A DNA stretch of 64,000 nt from Actibacterium naphthalenivorans (GCF_014196965.1 NZ_JACIEQ010000001.1:806001-870000), one strand, 5' to 3'; counted from the stretch's first letter, positions 37,083 to 48,324 are shown. Numbers and translations are program-made. Notes: a model not told the origin generated them from the sequence alone.

Positions 37083-38184
37083 GCAGCGCGCCGAAGAACT
37101 GCGGCCGGAAGATCCATGTCGTGATGGCGCCCACGCCCGCCAGGGAAACGGCCAGAAGGAAAATCCAGCCCAGCACCGGGATCAGCCCGATCACCCCCGC
37201 CACCAGCGCGCCGAAGCCGGCTGCCAGCGCCCGCTGGCCGATCGACGCGGGCTCGTCCCTGCCCCAGGCAAGAAGCAGCCCCACGCCGAACGCATAGATC
37301 CCGACAACATAGCCCGCGAACCCGCCGATCGCCGCCACCAACAGCGCGGCCGGGCTCAGGAAAACACCGACCAGCGTCATGGCGAACAGCACCGCAGAGC
37401 CGATGACCGCCGATTGCGTCAGAAAGCCCAGCCACAGCGTGCGGAACGGGGCATCCAGAATGCGCCGGCGCATCGCGGCCAGTTGCTGGGGCACCAGCGC
37501 GGCGATCAGCGCCGCGAGCGCCGCGATCACGATCACCGCCGACAGGAAGCTGCCGATATATCCGGCCCAGCCGAACGGGCGCATGTGGCGATCGCGGCTT
37601 TCGATATCCCGCCGTTCGATCCGCTCCCCGGCGATGACGGATGCCGGCACCTCGAGCTTGCCCGGCGTCTCTTCATACAGCACCAGCTGCCCACCGATCC
37701 TTGCGTCGGGGCCGAATTCCAGCTGCCGCGCCGAAAGATGCACGTCGCCTTCGATCACCCCGTCGACCCGAAGCTCCTCTGCGGCCAGAAACGCGTATCC
37801 GCCCACTGGCCCGCCAACCGTCACCTGCGACCCCGTGGCGCGCAGATCGCCACCGACACGGCCGACGGAAATGTCGTAGCCCGACAGGGTGGCATCGCCC
37901 GCCACGTCGCCGGTCACCGTTACATCCATCCCCAGCGCGTACAGATCGCCACCCACCGCGCCGCTCAGATCCACCCGCCGGCCCGCCAGATGCGCCGATC
38001 CCGTGGCCTCCCCGGCCGCGCGCACCGTTTGTCCCACGAGAAACAGATCATCCGCGCCGCTTTCGCTCTGCACGGAAGAACCCGCCATGAAGACATCCCC
38101 GCTCACATTCACCAGGGCCGCCTCTTCGGCCAGCGCCGATGTGCCCAGCACAACAAGGCCAAAGGCCATCAGGAATTGCCGCAT
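37072..38184 (-). CDS. Exported bactofilin-like protein with C-terminal membrane domain
   Basis: A 370-residue protein. A signal peptide (about 1-19, ending ALA-EE) is followed by a beta-solenoid-like region (about 20-170). That region has repeating Gly-Asp/Gly-x-hydrophobic rungs such as GSAHLAGRRVDLSGAVGGDLYALG and VEGD-type turns, as in bactofilin/polymer-forming proteins. A linker precedes about four membrane helices (about 205-360). The function is unknown; an envelope or septum-organising role is only a guess. Confidence 0.7.
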   Translation of the reverse strand: MRQFLMAFGLVVLGTSALAEEAALVNVSGDVFMAGSSVQSESGADDLFLVGQTVRAAGEATGSAHLAGRRVDLSGAVGGDLYALGMDVTVTGDVAGDATLSGYDISVGRVGGDLRATGSQVTVGGPVGGYAFLAAEELRVDGVIEGDVHLSARQLEFGPDARIGGQLVLYEETPGKLEVPASVIAGERIERRDIESRDRHMRPFGWAGYIGSFLSAVIVIAALAALIAALVPQQLAAMRRRILDAPFRTLWLGFLTQSAVIGSAVLFAMTLVGVFLSPAALLVAAIGGFAGYVVGIYAFGVGLLLAWGRDEPASIGQRALAAGFGALVAGVIGLIPVLGWIFLLAVSLAGVGAITTWIFRPQFFGALPSE

Positions 38185-38290
38185 CGCGTGATCCTCTCGC
38201 TACGATTCGCCCTGGATGGTAGCGATTGCCCGGCCACCCGCCTTGCGAAAGATCAATGCGCGCCGGATCAAAGCCATGGCCAGAGGCCGG

Positions 38291-38782
38291 CTACTCGGGA
38301 AAGAACGCCTCGGGGTATTTCAGCGCTCCGCGCATTCCGCCAGAGCCGGGCACGATCGGATAAAGCATCGTTGCTTCCCGTGCGAAGGGTGTCGAAAGGT
38401 TTTCCGCCGCTTTCAGCGAAAACCCGAAACGCCGGTAATATTGGGAATCCCCCACGACGATCACCGCCGTCGCCCCGGCCCGGCGCGCCAGATCGAGCCC
38501 CTGCCGGATCAACTCGCCGCCAATGCCCTGCCCCTGCCGCGCCTGCTGAACCGCGACGGGCGACAGTGCCCAAAGCCCTTCGGGCGAGCGCATATGAGAG
38601 AAGGCAACATAGCCAAAGCAACTGCCATCATGCTCGGCGATCAGCTCCAGCGCCATCGCGCCGGAAGCGCGCAGATCGGCCACCAGCCGCGCCTCCGACG
38701 GCCCGCCAAAGGCGGTATCCAGCAGGATGGACACGCCAAGCCTGTCCTTCTCCTCGGCTGGCCGAACCTTGAAATCCGTCAA
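38291..38782 (-). CDS. GNAT-family N-acetyltransferase
   Basis: A 163-residue acetyltransferase of the YhbS-like group. The acetyl-CoA-binding motif is RQGQGIGGELIRQGL, preceded by the strand LWALSPVAVQQ and followed by VVGDSQYYRRFGF, a well-conserved segment of this group. The acceptor is unknown. It stands alone between the bactofilin-like gene and groEL; 38783-38949 contains no recognisable gene. Confidence 0.87.
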   Translation of the reverse strand: MTDFKVRPAEEKDRLGVSILLDTAFGGPSEARLVADLRASGAMALELIAEHDGSCFGYVAFSHMRSPEGLWALSPVAVQQARQGQGIGGELIRQGLDLARRAGATAVIVVGDSQYYRRFGFSLKAAENLSTPFAREATMLYPIVPGSGGMRGALKYPEAFFPE

Positions 38783-38949
38783 TTTCCCACCGTCTATATC
38801 TGCAACTCAATGCTCCACCCCTACGCCCAACATTCCTTCGCGGAACAGAGAATCTTGTGCGCAAGGCGCCGTGCCGCCGCGGAAACAAACACAAAACGCA
38901 CGGGGAACGAGCGGTTGCCGAAACTTTAGGCGAAATGGCGCCAAAATGA

Positions 38950-38975
38950 AAAGGGGGCCCGCAAAGGCCCCCTTT
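38950..38975 (-). terminator. Terminator of groESL
   Basis: A perfect 10-bp stem AAAGGGGGCC / GGCCCCCTTT with a 6-nt loop. On the minus strand it follows groEL by about 22 bp and continues TTTTCATTTT. Confidence 0.8.
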
Positions 38976-38997
38976 CCCGAACTGCTGGCGGGCAGGA

Positions 38998-40674
<1,677 letters not shown>

Positions 40675-40692
40675 TCAGTTTAAAACGACGGC

Positions 40693-40980
40693 TCAGGCGA
40701 TAATGCCGAGGATGTCGCTTTCCTTCATGATCAACAGCTCTTCGCCGTCGAGCGTGATTTCAGTGCCGGACCATTTGCCGAACAGGATCTTGTCGCCAGC
40801 CTTGACGTCCATGGCGATGCGGTCGCCATCCTCGTCCTTGACGCCTGCGCCCACGGCGACAACTTCGCCTTCCGCAGGTTTCTCTTTCGCGCTGTCGGGG
40901 ATGATCAGACCGCCCTTGGTCTTTTCGTCGCCTTCTACACGGCGGACGAGCACACGGTCATGCAACGGAGTGAATGCCAT
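40693..40980 (-). CDS. groES: Co-chaperonin GroES (10 kDa)
   Basis: A 95-residue lid of the GroEL chamber. It opens [21 protein letters not shown], has the mobile loop ([14 protein letters not shown]) and the [13 protein letters not shown] strand. AAGGAGC precedes the ATG. It heads the groESL operon. Confidence 0.98.
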   Translation of the reverse strand: MAFTPLHDRVLVRRVEGDEKTKGGLIIPDSAKEKPAEGEVVAVGAGVKDEDGDRIAMDVKAGDKILFGKWSGTEITLDGEELLIMKESDILGIIA

Positions 40981-41016
40981 CTCTGAACGCTCCTTGGTTC
41001 AAGTGTTTCCTGGATG

Positions 41017-41043
41017 TTAGCACTCACCTCCTTCGAGTGCTAA
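41017..41043. promoter_or_regulatory. CIRCE operator (HrcA site)
   Basis: A perfect CIRCE element TTAGCACTC-N9-GAGTGCTAA lies 37 bp upstream of groES. It is the known binding site of the HrcA repressor, which releases it on heat stress. hrcA is not in the window. Confidence 0.96.
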
Positions 41044-41051
41044 CGCCTTGG

Positions 41052-41079
41052 ATTTAAGGAACCCGCCGACACGAGTCAA
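41052..41079 (-). promoter_or_regulatory. Sigma-70-type promoter of groESL
   Basis: On the minus strand TTGACT, 16 bases, then TTAAAT, just upstream of the CIRCE element. The arrangement lets HrcA block transcription start. Confidence 0.65.
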
Positions 41080-41196
41080 CAGCCATCACCGCGAAATCCC
41101 GGGGGCCATAAAACCGTTTCATTTCGCCCCCGTGACAAGGCCCCCGCCCGCGCCTATAACGGCGCCGATTGACACAGGACCAACCGGATTGCTCAC

Positions 41197-42117
41197 ATGA
41201 CCATCAAAGTTCTCGGCCACAAGGCTCCCGACACGGATTCCACCGGCTCCCCGCTGATCTGGGCGTGGTATCTGACCGAAGTCCAAGGCACCCCCGCCGA
41301 AGCCAAGCTGCTGGGAGAGCCCAACACCGAGGCCGCCTTCATGCTCGAGCGCTGGGGCTTCGAAAAGCCGGAAATCATCGCCGACGTCAGCGCCGATGAT
41401 GATGTCGTCATCGTGGACACCAACAATATCGCCGAGCTTCCGGCCTCGATCAACGAGGCCAACGTGATCCAGGTGATCGACCATCACATGCTGCAGGGCG
41501 GCCTGAAGACCAAGGCCCCGATCGACATCACCATCCGCCCGCTCGCCTGCACCGCCACCATCATGCATGACCTGATGGGCGCAGACGCCGCGCAGATGCC
41601 CGAGAACATCAAATGTGCCATGCTGAGCTGCATCCTCAGCGATACGCTGGAATTCCGCTCGCCCACAACGACCCCGCATGACAAGGCCGTGGCCGAAAAG
41701 CTGGCCGATGAGCTGGGCATCTCCATCCCCGATTACGCCGCTGAACTCTTCGCCGCGAAATCCGACGTCTCCGCCTTTTCCGATGCGGAACTGCTGCGGA
41801 TGGACAGCAAGGAATATGAGGTCGACGGCACCAAGTTCCGCGTCAGCGTTCTGGAAACCACCTCCCCCGCCACGGTGCTCGACCGCAAGGCCAGCCTGAT
41901 CGAAAGCATGGCCACCGTCGCCGCCGAGGATGGCGTCGATCAGGTTCTGCTGTTCGTCGTCGACATCCTGAACGAACAATCCACCCTGCTCGTCCCCAAC
42001 GAACTCGTGAAGAACGTGGCCGAGAAAAGCTTCGGCGTGTCGGTGTCCGGTGACACCGTGATCCTGCCCGGCGTTGTCAGCCGGAAAAAGCAGATCATCC
42101 CGAGCCTGAAGGTCTGA
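41197..42117 (+). CDS. ppaC: Manganese-dependent inorganic pyrophosphatase (family II)
   Basis: A 306-residue enzyme hydrolysing pyrophosphate. DHH-superfamily motifs are visible: KVLGHKAPDTDS (metal ligands), VIVDTNN, and VIDHHMLQG. The C-terminal DHHA2 domain contains the substrate-gripping SRKK near residue 295. No CBS regulatory domain is inserted. The gene is divergent from groESL and followed by a terminator. Confidence 0.95.
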   Translation: MTIKVLGHKAPDTDSTGSPLIWAWYLTEVQGTPAEAKLLGEPNTEAAFMLERWGFEKPEIIADVSADDDVVIVDTNNIAELPASINEANVIQVIDHHMLQGGLKTKAPIDITIRPLACTATIMHDLMGADAAQMPENIKCAMLSCILSDTLEFRSPTTTPHDKAVAEKLADELGISIPDYAAELFAAKSDVSAFSDAELLRMDSKEYEVDGTKFRVSVLETTSPATVLDRKASLIESMATVAAEDGVDQVLLFVVDILNEQSTLLVPNELVKNVAEKSFGVSVSGDTVILPGVVSRKKQIIPSLKV

Positions 42118-42133
42118 ACTCAACTCATCTTGC

Positions 42134-42159
42134 AAAGGGGCGCGGCCAGCGCCCCTTTT
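42134..42159 (+). terminator. Intrinsic terminator after ppaC
   Basis: AAAGGGGCGC-N5-GCGCCCCTTTT, a perfect stem with a T-run (then CCTTTT), 17 bp after the ppaC stop. Confidence 0.85.
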
Positions 42160-42177
42160 CCTTTTGAAAGCCCGATC

Positions 42178-43047
42178 ATGACCCGGATCATCGAAAGCCT
42201 CAGCGAAATCTCCAGCGGATACGACGCCATGTTCGTTGATCTCTGGGGCTGTGTGCACAACGGCCGCGAACCGTTTCTCGAGGCGGTCGCCGCCCTGCGC
42301 CACTATCGCGAGTCCGGCGGCATCGTCGTGCTTGTCACCAACGCGCCGCGCCACCGCAAAAGCGTGGCCGCGCAGCTGACCAAGATCGGCGTGCCCGACG
42401 ACTGCTGGGATACGATCGCCACCTCGGGCGACAGCGCGCGGGCAGCGATGTATCGCGGCACCGTCGGCTCCAGGGTGTTCTATATCGGCGAAGCCCATGA
42501 TCAGAGCTTCTTCGACCCGCTGCACATCATCGAAAACCCGGTCGAGATCGAAAAAGTGCCGCTGGACGCGGCCGAGGGCATCGTCTGCACCGGCCCGTTC
42601 GATCCGCATGCCGACCCGTCCGACCTGCGGCCGCAATTGCTCTATGCCAAGCAGAAGGGGCTGAAACTGCTCTGCGCCAATCCCGACATCGTGGTCGACC
42701 GGGGCGAAGTGCGCGAATGGTGCGCCGGCGCCGTTGCCGCGCTCTATACCGAAATGGGCGGAGAGAGCCTGTATTTCGGCAAGCCGCATCCGCCGATCTA
42801 CGATCTTGCCCGGCGGCGGCTGGCACAGATCGCCGAGATCGCCGACGAGCGCATCCTGTGCATCGGTGACGGCATGGAAACCGACATTCGCGGCGCGATG
42901 GGCGAAAACCTCGACAGCCTGTTCATCACCGGCGGCCTGGCCGCGCAGGAAACCCGAACCAAACGCCAGCCCGACCCGGATGCCCTTAACACCCTGTTGG
43001 ACAAGGTGAAAATTGCGCCGCCCTTTGCCATCGGCTTCCTCAGATAG
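42178..43047 (+). CDS. HAD-superfamily class IIA hydrolase (TIGR01459-like)
   Basis: A 289-residue hydrolase of the NagD-like IIA subgroup. The nucleophile motif reads FVDLWGCVHNG (DLWG instead of DxDGT), with VLVTNAPR (motif II), a C2B cap, and GDGMETDIRGAMG (motif IV). Sugar phosphates or nucleotides are likely substrates for the class. It starts just after the ppaC terminator. Confidence 0.87.
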   Translation: MTRIIESLSEISSGYDAMFVDLWGCVHNGREPFLEAVAALRHYRESGGIVVLVTNAPRHRKSVAAQLTKIGVPDDCWDTIATSGDSARAAMYRGTVGSRVFYIGEAHDQSFFDPLHIIENPVEIEKVPLDAAEGIVCTGPFDPHADPSDLRPQLLYAKQKGLKLLCANPDIVVDRGEVREWCAGAVAALYTEMGGESLYFGKPHPPIYDLARRRLAQIAEIADERILCIGDGMETDIRGAMGENLDSLFITGGLAAQETRTKRQPDPDALNTLLDKVKIAPPFAIGFLR

Positions 43048-43183
43048 CTGCACCCGGAATTGGCGAAGCAATAAAATTGCGTCAAATTAGCCACGAGCGG
43101 CCGAAAATTACCTTTCGGATTGAGCCGCGCGCGGTCCTTCGCTATGCTGCATCGCAACATAACCCTGCCTCGGGAGTGATGAG

Positions 43184-43627
43184 ATGTTGGACAACATGCC
43201 GCGCGGAACAATTTGCATCGAAGACCTGGAGATCGGCATGCGCCGCTATTTGCGCAAAGAGATCACCGACCGCGACATCGAACTGTTCGCCGAGGTATCG
43301 ACCGATCACAACCCGGTCCACCTTGACGATGACTATGCCGAAAACACCATGTTCCACGGCCGGATCGCCCACGGCATGCTGACCGCCAGCCTGATTTCCG
43401 CGGTGATCGGCGAACAGCTTCCCGGCCATGGCACTGTCTATCTCGGCCAGTCGTTGAAGTTCATGGCCCCGGTCCGGCCCGGCGACGTGGTCTATGCCGA
43501 GGTGGAGGTCAGCAAGATCGATCACGGCAAGCGTCGCGTGACCCTTGATTGTCACTGCGCGGTGGGCGATACGATCGTTCTGAAGGGCGAAGCGCTGGTC
43601 TTGGCGCCAAGCCGCAAATTTGACTGA
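43184..43627 (+). CDS. MaoC-family (R)-hydratase-like protein
   Basis: A 147-residue hot-dog fold protein with the hydratase-2 motif DHNPVHLDDDYA near residue 46 and a following HGMLTASLIS. It probably hydrates a trans-2-enoyl-CoA, as PhaJ-like enzymes do; the specific substrate is unknown. GGGAG precedes the start. It is 32 bp upstream of ribF on the same strand. Confidence 0.88.
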   Translation: MLDNMPRGTICIEDLEIGMRRYLRKEITDRDIELFAEVSTDHNPVHLDDDYAENTMFHGRIAHGMLTASLISAVIGEQLPGHGTVYLGQSLKFMAPVRPGDVVYAEVEVSKIDHGKRRVTLDCHCAVGDTIVLKGEALVLAPSRKFD

Positions 43628-43659
43628 CGGCGCCGGCTCTCCGGCGTGACCGGGGACCG

Positions 43660-44598
43660 ATGAAGACCTTCACCCACTGGACCAGCCTGCCCCCCGAAGA
43701 TCGCGGCGCATCTGCCGCGATCGGCAATTTCGACGGGGTGCATCTGGGCCACCAGGCCGTCATCGACATCGCTCGCCGGCAGGCCGCGCAGACCGGGGCG
43801 CCGCTGGGCATCCTGACCTTCGAGCCGCACCCGAGGGAGTATTTCGCCCCCGACGCCCCGCCCTTCCGCCTGATGAATGCCGAGTCCAAATCCAACCGGC
43901 TGGCCAAGCTGGGCGTGGATCACCTTTACCAACTGCCCTTCGACGCCGCGCTGGCCGCCCTCACCGCCGAGGCATTCGCGCGCGAGGTGATCGCCGATGG
44001 CCTCGGCCTGTCGCATGTGGTGGTGGGCCAGGATTTCCGGTTCGGCCGCGGCCGCGAGGGCACCGCGCAGGATCTGGTGCGGATGGGTGCCGAAATGGGG
44101 TTCGGCGTGACGCTTGCGCAGATTCTGGAATGGCAGACGGGCGCTGTCTCTTCCAGCGCCATCCGCACCGCGCTGAGCGACGGCAGGCCCCGCGACGCGG
44201 CCGCGATGCTGGGCCACTGGCACCGGATCGAGGGCGAGGTTCTGCACGGCGACAAGCGCGGGCGCGACCTTGGCTTTCCAACCGCCAACATGGCAATCTC
44301 GGGGCTGCACCCGCCGCGCTTCGGCATCTATGCGGTGAAGGTGGATGTGCTATCCGGCCCCCATGCCGGCACCTATGACGGCGCCGCTTCGATCGGGGTT
44401 CGCCCGACATTCGGCGAAAACATTCCGAACTGCGAAAGCTTTTTGTTCGATTTCAGCGGCCAACTGTACGGAACGCACCTTTCCGTCGCGCTGGTCGAGT
44501 ATCTGCGGCCCGAAGCGAAGTTCGACAGCCTCGACGCGCTGATCGCGCAGATGGCCGTGGACTGCGAAAAGGCCCGCGCCGTTCTGGCTGGCACCTGA
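43660..44598 (+). CDS. ribF: Bifunctional riboflavin kinase / FAD synthetase
   Basis: A 312-residue enzyme making FMN and then FAD. The N-terminal nucleotidyltransferase half carries AIGNFDGVHLGHQAVI and SSSAIRTALSDG. The C-terminal riboflavin kinase half carries GRDLGFPTANM and the strand-rich end. Length is normal. No FMN riboswitch was recognised upstream. Confidence 0.96.
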   Translation: MKTFTHWTSLPPEDRGASAAIGNFDGVHLGHQAVIDIARRQAAQTGAPLGILTFEPHPREYFAPDAPPFRLMNAESKSNRLAKLGVDHLYQLPFDAALAALTAEAFAREVIADGLGLSHVVVGQDFRFGRGREGTAQDLVRMGAEMGFGVTLAQILEWQTGAVSSSAIRTALSDGRPRDAAAMLGHWHRIEGEVLHGDKRGRDLGFPTANMAISGLHPPRFGIYAVKVDVLSGPHAGTYDGAASIGVRPTFGENIPNCESFLFDFSGQLYGTHLSVALVEYLRPEAKFDSLDALIAQMAVDCEKARAVLAGT

Positions 44599-44637
44599 CC
44601 CCTTTCCTTTCCGCCTCCAAACGCTAGGCTCCGCCTG

Positions 44638-45108
44638 ATGAAAGACCCGATCAACCGCGACGGCCTGCGCCCGGAGTTCTGGGAACGTGTCCCGTTGAAG
44701 AACCTCGCTCCGAAAGAGTGGGAGGCGCTGTGCGACGGCTGCGGCAAATGCTGCCTGAACAAGCTGGAGGATGCCGATACCGGCGAGGTGGTGTTCACCC
44801 GCATCGCCTGCCGCCTTCTGGATGACGAAACCTGCCGCTGCGCGCATTACGAGGTGCGCAAGACCATCGTGCCCGAATGCGTGGTGCTGAAACCCGGCAA
44901 CATCGCCAAGGTCGCCTACTGGATGCCGTCCACCTGCGCCTATCGCCTGATCTACGAGGGCAAGCCGCTTTACGACTGGCACCCGCTGATCTCGGGCGAT
45001 CCGGACAGCGTGCACCGCGCCGGTGTTTCCGTCCGGGGATGGACGGTGCCCGAGTTCGACGTGCCGGTGGAAGACTGGGAAGATTACGTAATCGAAGAGG
45101 ACCTGTAG
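44638..45108 (+). CDS. YcgN/UPF0260 cysteine-cluster protein
   Basis: A 156-residue protein with conserved Cys groups CDGCGKCCLNKLED (about 37-50), C..DETCRCAHYEVRK and PECVVLKPG, likely a metal-binding (zinc or iron-sulfur) cluster. The function is unknown. It ends one base before the ltaE start and shares its transcript. Confidence 0.9.
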   Translation: MKDPINRDGLRPEFWERVPLKNLAPKEWEALCDGCGKCCLNKLEDADTGEVVFTRIACRLLDDETCRCAHYEVRKTIVPECVVLKPGNIAKVAYWMPSTCAYRLIYEGKPLYDWHPLISGDPDSVHRAGVSVRGWTVPEFDVPVEDWEDYVIEEDL

Positions 45109-45109
45109 G

Positions 45110-46162
45110 ATGCATTTCACCTCTGACAACGCCTCGCCCGTGCCGCCACAGGTGATGGACGCGCTGTTGAAAGCCAATCACGGCTATTCCATGCCCTATG
45201 GCAACGACCCCGAGATGAGCCTCGTCCGCGACCGCATCCGCGAGATATTCGAGGCGCCCGAAGCCGCCGTCTACCTTGTGGCCACGGGCACCGCCGCCAA
45301 TGCGCTGTCGCTGGCCTGCCTGTGCCCGCCCTGGGCCACGGTGTTCTGCCATCGCAACGCCCATATCGAAGAAGACGAATGCGCCGCGCCCGAGTTCTTC
45401 AGCGGCGGCGCCAAGCTGACGCTGATCGACGGCGACCATGCCAAGATGTCGCCCGAGGCGCTGCAACAGGCCATCGGCTTTGCCGCGCGCGCCGGTGTTC
45501 ACAACGTGCAGAAAGGCGCCGTGTCTCTGACCAACGCCACCGAGAACGGCACGGTCTATACCCCGGCCGAGGTGCGCGCGATCTGCGATATCGCCAAGGC
45601 GCATGACGTGCCGGTGCATATGGATGGCGCGCGCTTTGCCAATGCTCTGATCACCGCCGGCTGTACCCCCGCCGAAATGACGTGGAAGGCGGGTGTCGAT
45701 GTGCTGTCCTTCGGCGGCACCAAGAACGGGCTGATGGGGGTCGAGGCCGTGGTGCTGTTCGATCCGGCCCGCGCCTGGGAATTCGAGCTGCGGCGCAAAC
45801 GCGGCGCACATCTGTTTTCCAAGCATCGCTACCTGTCGGCGCAGATGCTGGCTTATCTGGAGGACGACCTGTGGCTCAAGCTGGCCACACGCGCCAATGC
45901 CGCCGCCGCGCGCCTGTCGCGGGGCATTCTTTCGCTGGATGTGGCATCACTTGTCCACCCGGCGCAGGCCAACGCGGTTTTCGCAGCCTGGCCGCGCGCC
46001 GTCCATCGCCGGGCGCATGACGCGGGGGCCGCATATTACCTGTGGCCGGGGAACCAGTCGCTCGACGGGCCGGATGACACGCCGCTCTCGGCCCGGCTGG
46101 TGTGCTCGTGGTGCACCACCGACGCGGATGTAGACGCCTTTCTGGATGTGATCGGGCAATAG
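45110..46162 (+). CDS. ltaE: Low-specificity L-threonine aldolase family
   Basis: A 350-residue PLP enzyme splitting L-threonine or allo-threonine to glycine and acetaldehyde. The PLP lysine is in SFGGTKNGLMG, the PLP-contacting HMDGARFANAL precedes it, and the opening FTSDNASPVPPQV is typical. Family members also include beta-eliminating lyases. Start ATG lies two bases after the ycgN stop. Confidence 0.9.
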   Translation: MHFTSDNASPVPPQVMDALLKANHGYSMPYGNDPEMSLVRDRIREIFEAPEAAVYLVATGTAANALSLACLCPPWATVFCHRNAHIEEDECAAPEFFSGGAKLTLIDGDHAKMSPEALQQAIGFAARAGVHNVQKGAVSLTNATENGTVYTPAEVRAICDIAKAHDVPVHMDGARFANALITAGCTPAEMTWKAGVDVLSFGGTKNGLMGVEAVVLFDPARAWEFELRRKRGAHLFSKHRYLSAQMLAYLEDDLWLKLATRANAAAARLSRGILSLDVASLVHPAQANAVFAAWPRAVHRRAHDAGAAYYLWPGNQSLDGPDDTPLSARLVCSWCTTDADVDAFLDVIGQ

Positions 46163-46172
46163 CCCCCGGCGC

Positions 46173-46772
46173 CTAGCCCAAGGCGGCCAGATGCCGGTCC
46201 AGATCCTCCAGCCGGTCCTGCCCCCAGAACCGCGCCCCGTCGCCGGTGACGTAGAAGGGCGACCCGAACACGCCGCGCTTGACCGCCTCTTCCAGATTGG
46301 CGGCATAGGTTTCCGCGCCCTGCAACAGGCCCCTGTCGGCCAGCGCCGGGTCGAACCCCGCCCCTTCCAGACAGGCGCGCACCACCGCATCCTCTGCGAT
46401 GTCTTTTTCCTCGGCCCAGCAGGCCCGCAGAACACTTTGCACCAGCCCGCCCAGATCGCCACCGCCCGCCATCCGCGCCGCGATGATCGCATAAGAGGAG
46501 GGTGCCGCGTTGGTCGGAAAATGCGCGGGCCGCAGATGGAGCGGCAGACCGTTCTTCGCGCTCAGCCGGGCCAGTTCTTCCAGCCGGTAGCTCTGGCGGC
46601 TTTCGTGGCGTTGCGCCGGCGCCGTGCCCCCGGTGCGCGCGAACAGTGCCATGATATCCAGCGGACGATAGCTGATGCCGGCCCCGTGCCGCCCCGCGAT
46701 CTCCTCCAGCCGCGCGCCGGCCAGATAGGTGAACGGGGATAGTGTGGAAAAGAAGTAATCAATGTCAGCCAT
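46173..46772 (-). CDS. DsbA-family / 2-hydroxychromene-2-carboxylate isomerase-like protein
   Basis: A 199-residue thioredoxin-fold, GST-kappa type protein: DYFFSTLSPFTYLAGARLEEI opens it and FGSPFYVTGDGARFWGQDRLEDL closes the core. The Ser in place of the DsbA CxxC points to an isomerase or GST-like activity dependent on glutathione. No aromatic degradation genes are adjacent. GGGAGG precedes the start. Confidence 0.85.
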   Translation of the reverse strand: MADIDYFFSTLSPFTYLAGARLEEIAGRHGAGISYRPLDIMALFARTGGTAPAQRHESRQSYRLEELARLSAKNGLPLHLRPAHFPTNAAPSSYAIIAARMAGGGDLGGLVQSVLRACWAEEKDIAEDAVVRACLEGAGFDPALADRGLLQGAETYAANLEEAVKRGVFGSPFYVTGDGARFWGQDRLEDLDRHLAALG

Positions 46773-46877
46773 TCTGCGCCCTCCCTGCCGCATCCGGTTT
46801 GCAAGACCGTATCCGGGTGGTAAGCGGTGTCAACGTCACGATTCTGTCATCAGGACGCTGCGCCCAAGGACCCTGCC

Positions 46878-47900
46878 ATGCCCTCTGTCACCGAACCGAA
46901 ACTGATTTCCGGCAACGCCAACCGCCCGTTGGCCGCCGCCATAGCCCGCCGCATGTCGATGCATCGCGGCGTGAACGTCGGGCTGGTCGACGCCCGCGTC
47001 GAACGCTTCAATGATCAGGAAATCTTCGTCGAGGTTTATGAAAACGTCCGGGGCGAGGACATGTTCATCATCCAGCCCACATCGAACCCGGCCAATGACA
47101 ACCTGATGGAGCTGCTGATCATCTCGGACGCGCTGCGCCGGTCGTCGGCGGCCCGTATCACCGCCGTGATCCCCTATTTCGGCTATGCCCGCCAGGACCG
47201 CCGCACAAAGGCCCGTACGCCGATCTCGGCCAAGCTGGTGGCGAACCTGCTGACCGAAGCGGGGATCGAGCGCATTCTGACCATGGATCTGCACGCCGCG
47301 CAGATTCAGGGGTTCTTCGACATTCCCGTGGATAACCTCTACGCCTCGCCCGTCTTCGCGCTGGACATCCAGCACCATTTCAAGGGCCGCATGGGTGATC
47401 TGATGATCGTCTCGCCCGATGTCGGCGGCGTGGCCCGCGCCCGCGAACTGGCGCAGCGCATCAACGCGCCCCTGTCGATCGTCGACAAGCGCCGGGAAAA
47501 GCCCGGCGAGGTTGCGGAGATGACCGTGATCGGCGATGTGACGGGCAAGACCTGCATCATCGTCGATGACATCTGCGACACCGCCGGCACCCTGTGCAAG
47601 GCCGCCGAGGTTCTGATCGAGAAGGGCGCGAAAGAGGTCCACTCCTATATCACCCATGGCGTGCTGTCGGGCCCGGCTGTCGAGCGGATCAGGAACTCCA
47701 AGATGAAGAACCTCGTCATCACGGATTCGATCCAGCCCACCGATGCGGTTCTCGCCACCAAGAACATCCGCATCGTGCCCACCGCGCCGATGTTCGCGCA
47801 GGCGATCATGAACATCTGGCACGGCACCTCGGTCTCGTCCCTGTTCGAACACGGGACGCTGGCACCGATCTACGAAGGCATGTATTCGGTCGGCCTCTGA
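46878..47900 (+). CDS. prs: Ribose-phosphate pyrophosphokinase (PRPP synthetase)
   Basis: A 340-residue enzyme making PRPP for nucleotide, histidine and tryptophan synthesis. Motifs: [12 protein letters not shown], the catalytic flexible loop [10 protein letters not shown], and the PRPP-binding [11 protein letters not shown]. The start is the ATG at 46878 with AAGGA upstream. It is convergent with the lectin gene, 7 bp apart. Confidence 0.96.
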   Translation: MPSVTEPKLISGNANRPLAAAIARRMSMHRGVNVGLVDARVERFNDQEIFVEVYENVRGEDMFIIQPTSNPANDNLMELLIISDALRRSSAARITAVIPYFGYARQDRRTKARTPISAKLVANLLTEAGIERILTMDLHAAQIQGFFDIPVDNLYASPVFALDIQHHFKGRMGDLMIVSPDVGGVARARELAQRINAPLSIVDKRREKPGEVAEMTVIGDVTGKTCIIVDDICDTAGTLCKAAEVLIEKGAKEVHSYITHGVLSGPAVERIRNSKMKNLVITDSIQPTDAVLATKNIRIVPTAPMFAQAIMNIWHGTSVSSLFEHGTLAPIYEGMYSVGL

Positions 47901-47907
47901 GCGCGGC

Positions 47908-48258
47908 TCAGTACACCTCCCAGTCATCCTCATGGGGCAGCTCGCCGATCGCGAGCCAGTCTGCCCGCACCCGCGCAACACGGGTGTCGCCCCATGTCTT
48001 GAACACGATCTCGAACCCCTCGCGGGTGATCTCTCCGGTCGAGATATCCGCCCGCGCGTTCGTCTTCTGATCCATGTCCCACATCGACATGCCGACGGTC
48101 ACCACCGGCGGCGCGCGGAAGGGCTTTGAAAACCGAACCTTGACGGTGGTGGCCCGCGGCCCGGTGCCTGTCCACATCACGCCGTCATGTTCGAAATCGG
48201 AAAACAGGATCATAGAGCCCTGATCGACCCCGATATTTCGATTGTCCAGTCTGAGCAT
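47908..48258 (-). CDS. H-type lectin domain protein
   Basis: A 116-residue protein without signal peptide. The H-type lectin fold is seen in the strands VKVRFSKPFRAPPVVTVGMSMWDMD and GFEIVFKTWGDTRVARVRADWLAIG. It may bind a carbohydrate; the true ligand is unknown. ATG 48258 follows AGGAT. It lies downstream of the atp operon terminator on the same strand, so it probably has its own promoter. Confidence 0.83.
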   Translation of the reverse strand: MLRLDNRNIGVDQGSMILFSDFEHDGVMWTGTGPRATTVKVRFSKPFRAPPVVTVGMSMWDMDQKTNARADISTGEITREGFEIVFKTWGDTRVARVRADWLAIGELPHEDDWEVY

Positions 48259-48324
48259 TGGCGATCCTGTTCCGATAACTGACGTTATCGCGGGAAACCG
48301 GCAGGAATTCGATATAAAAATGGC

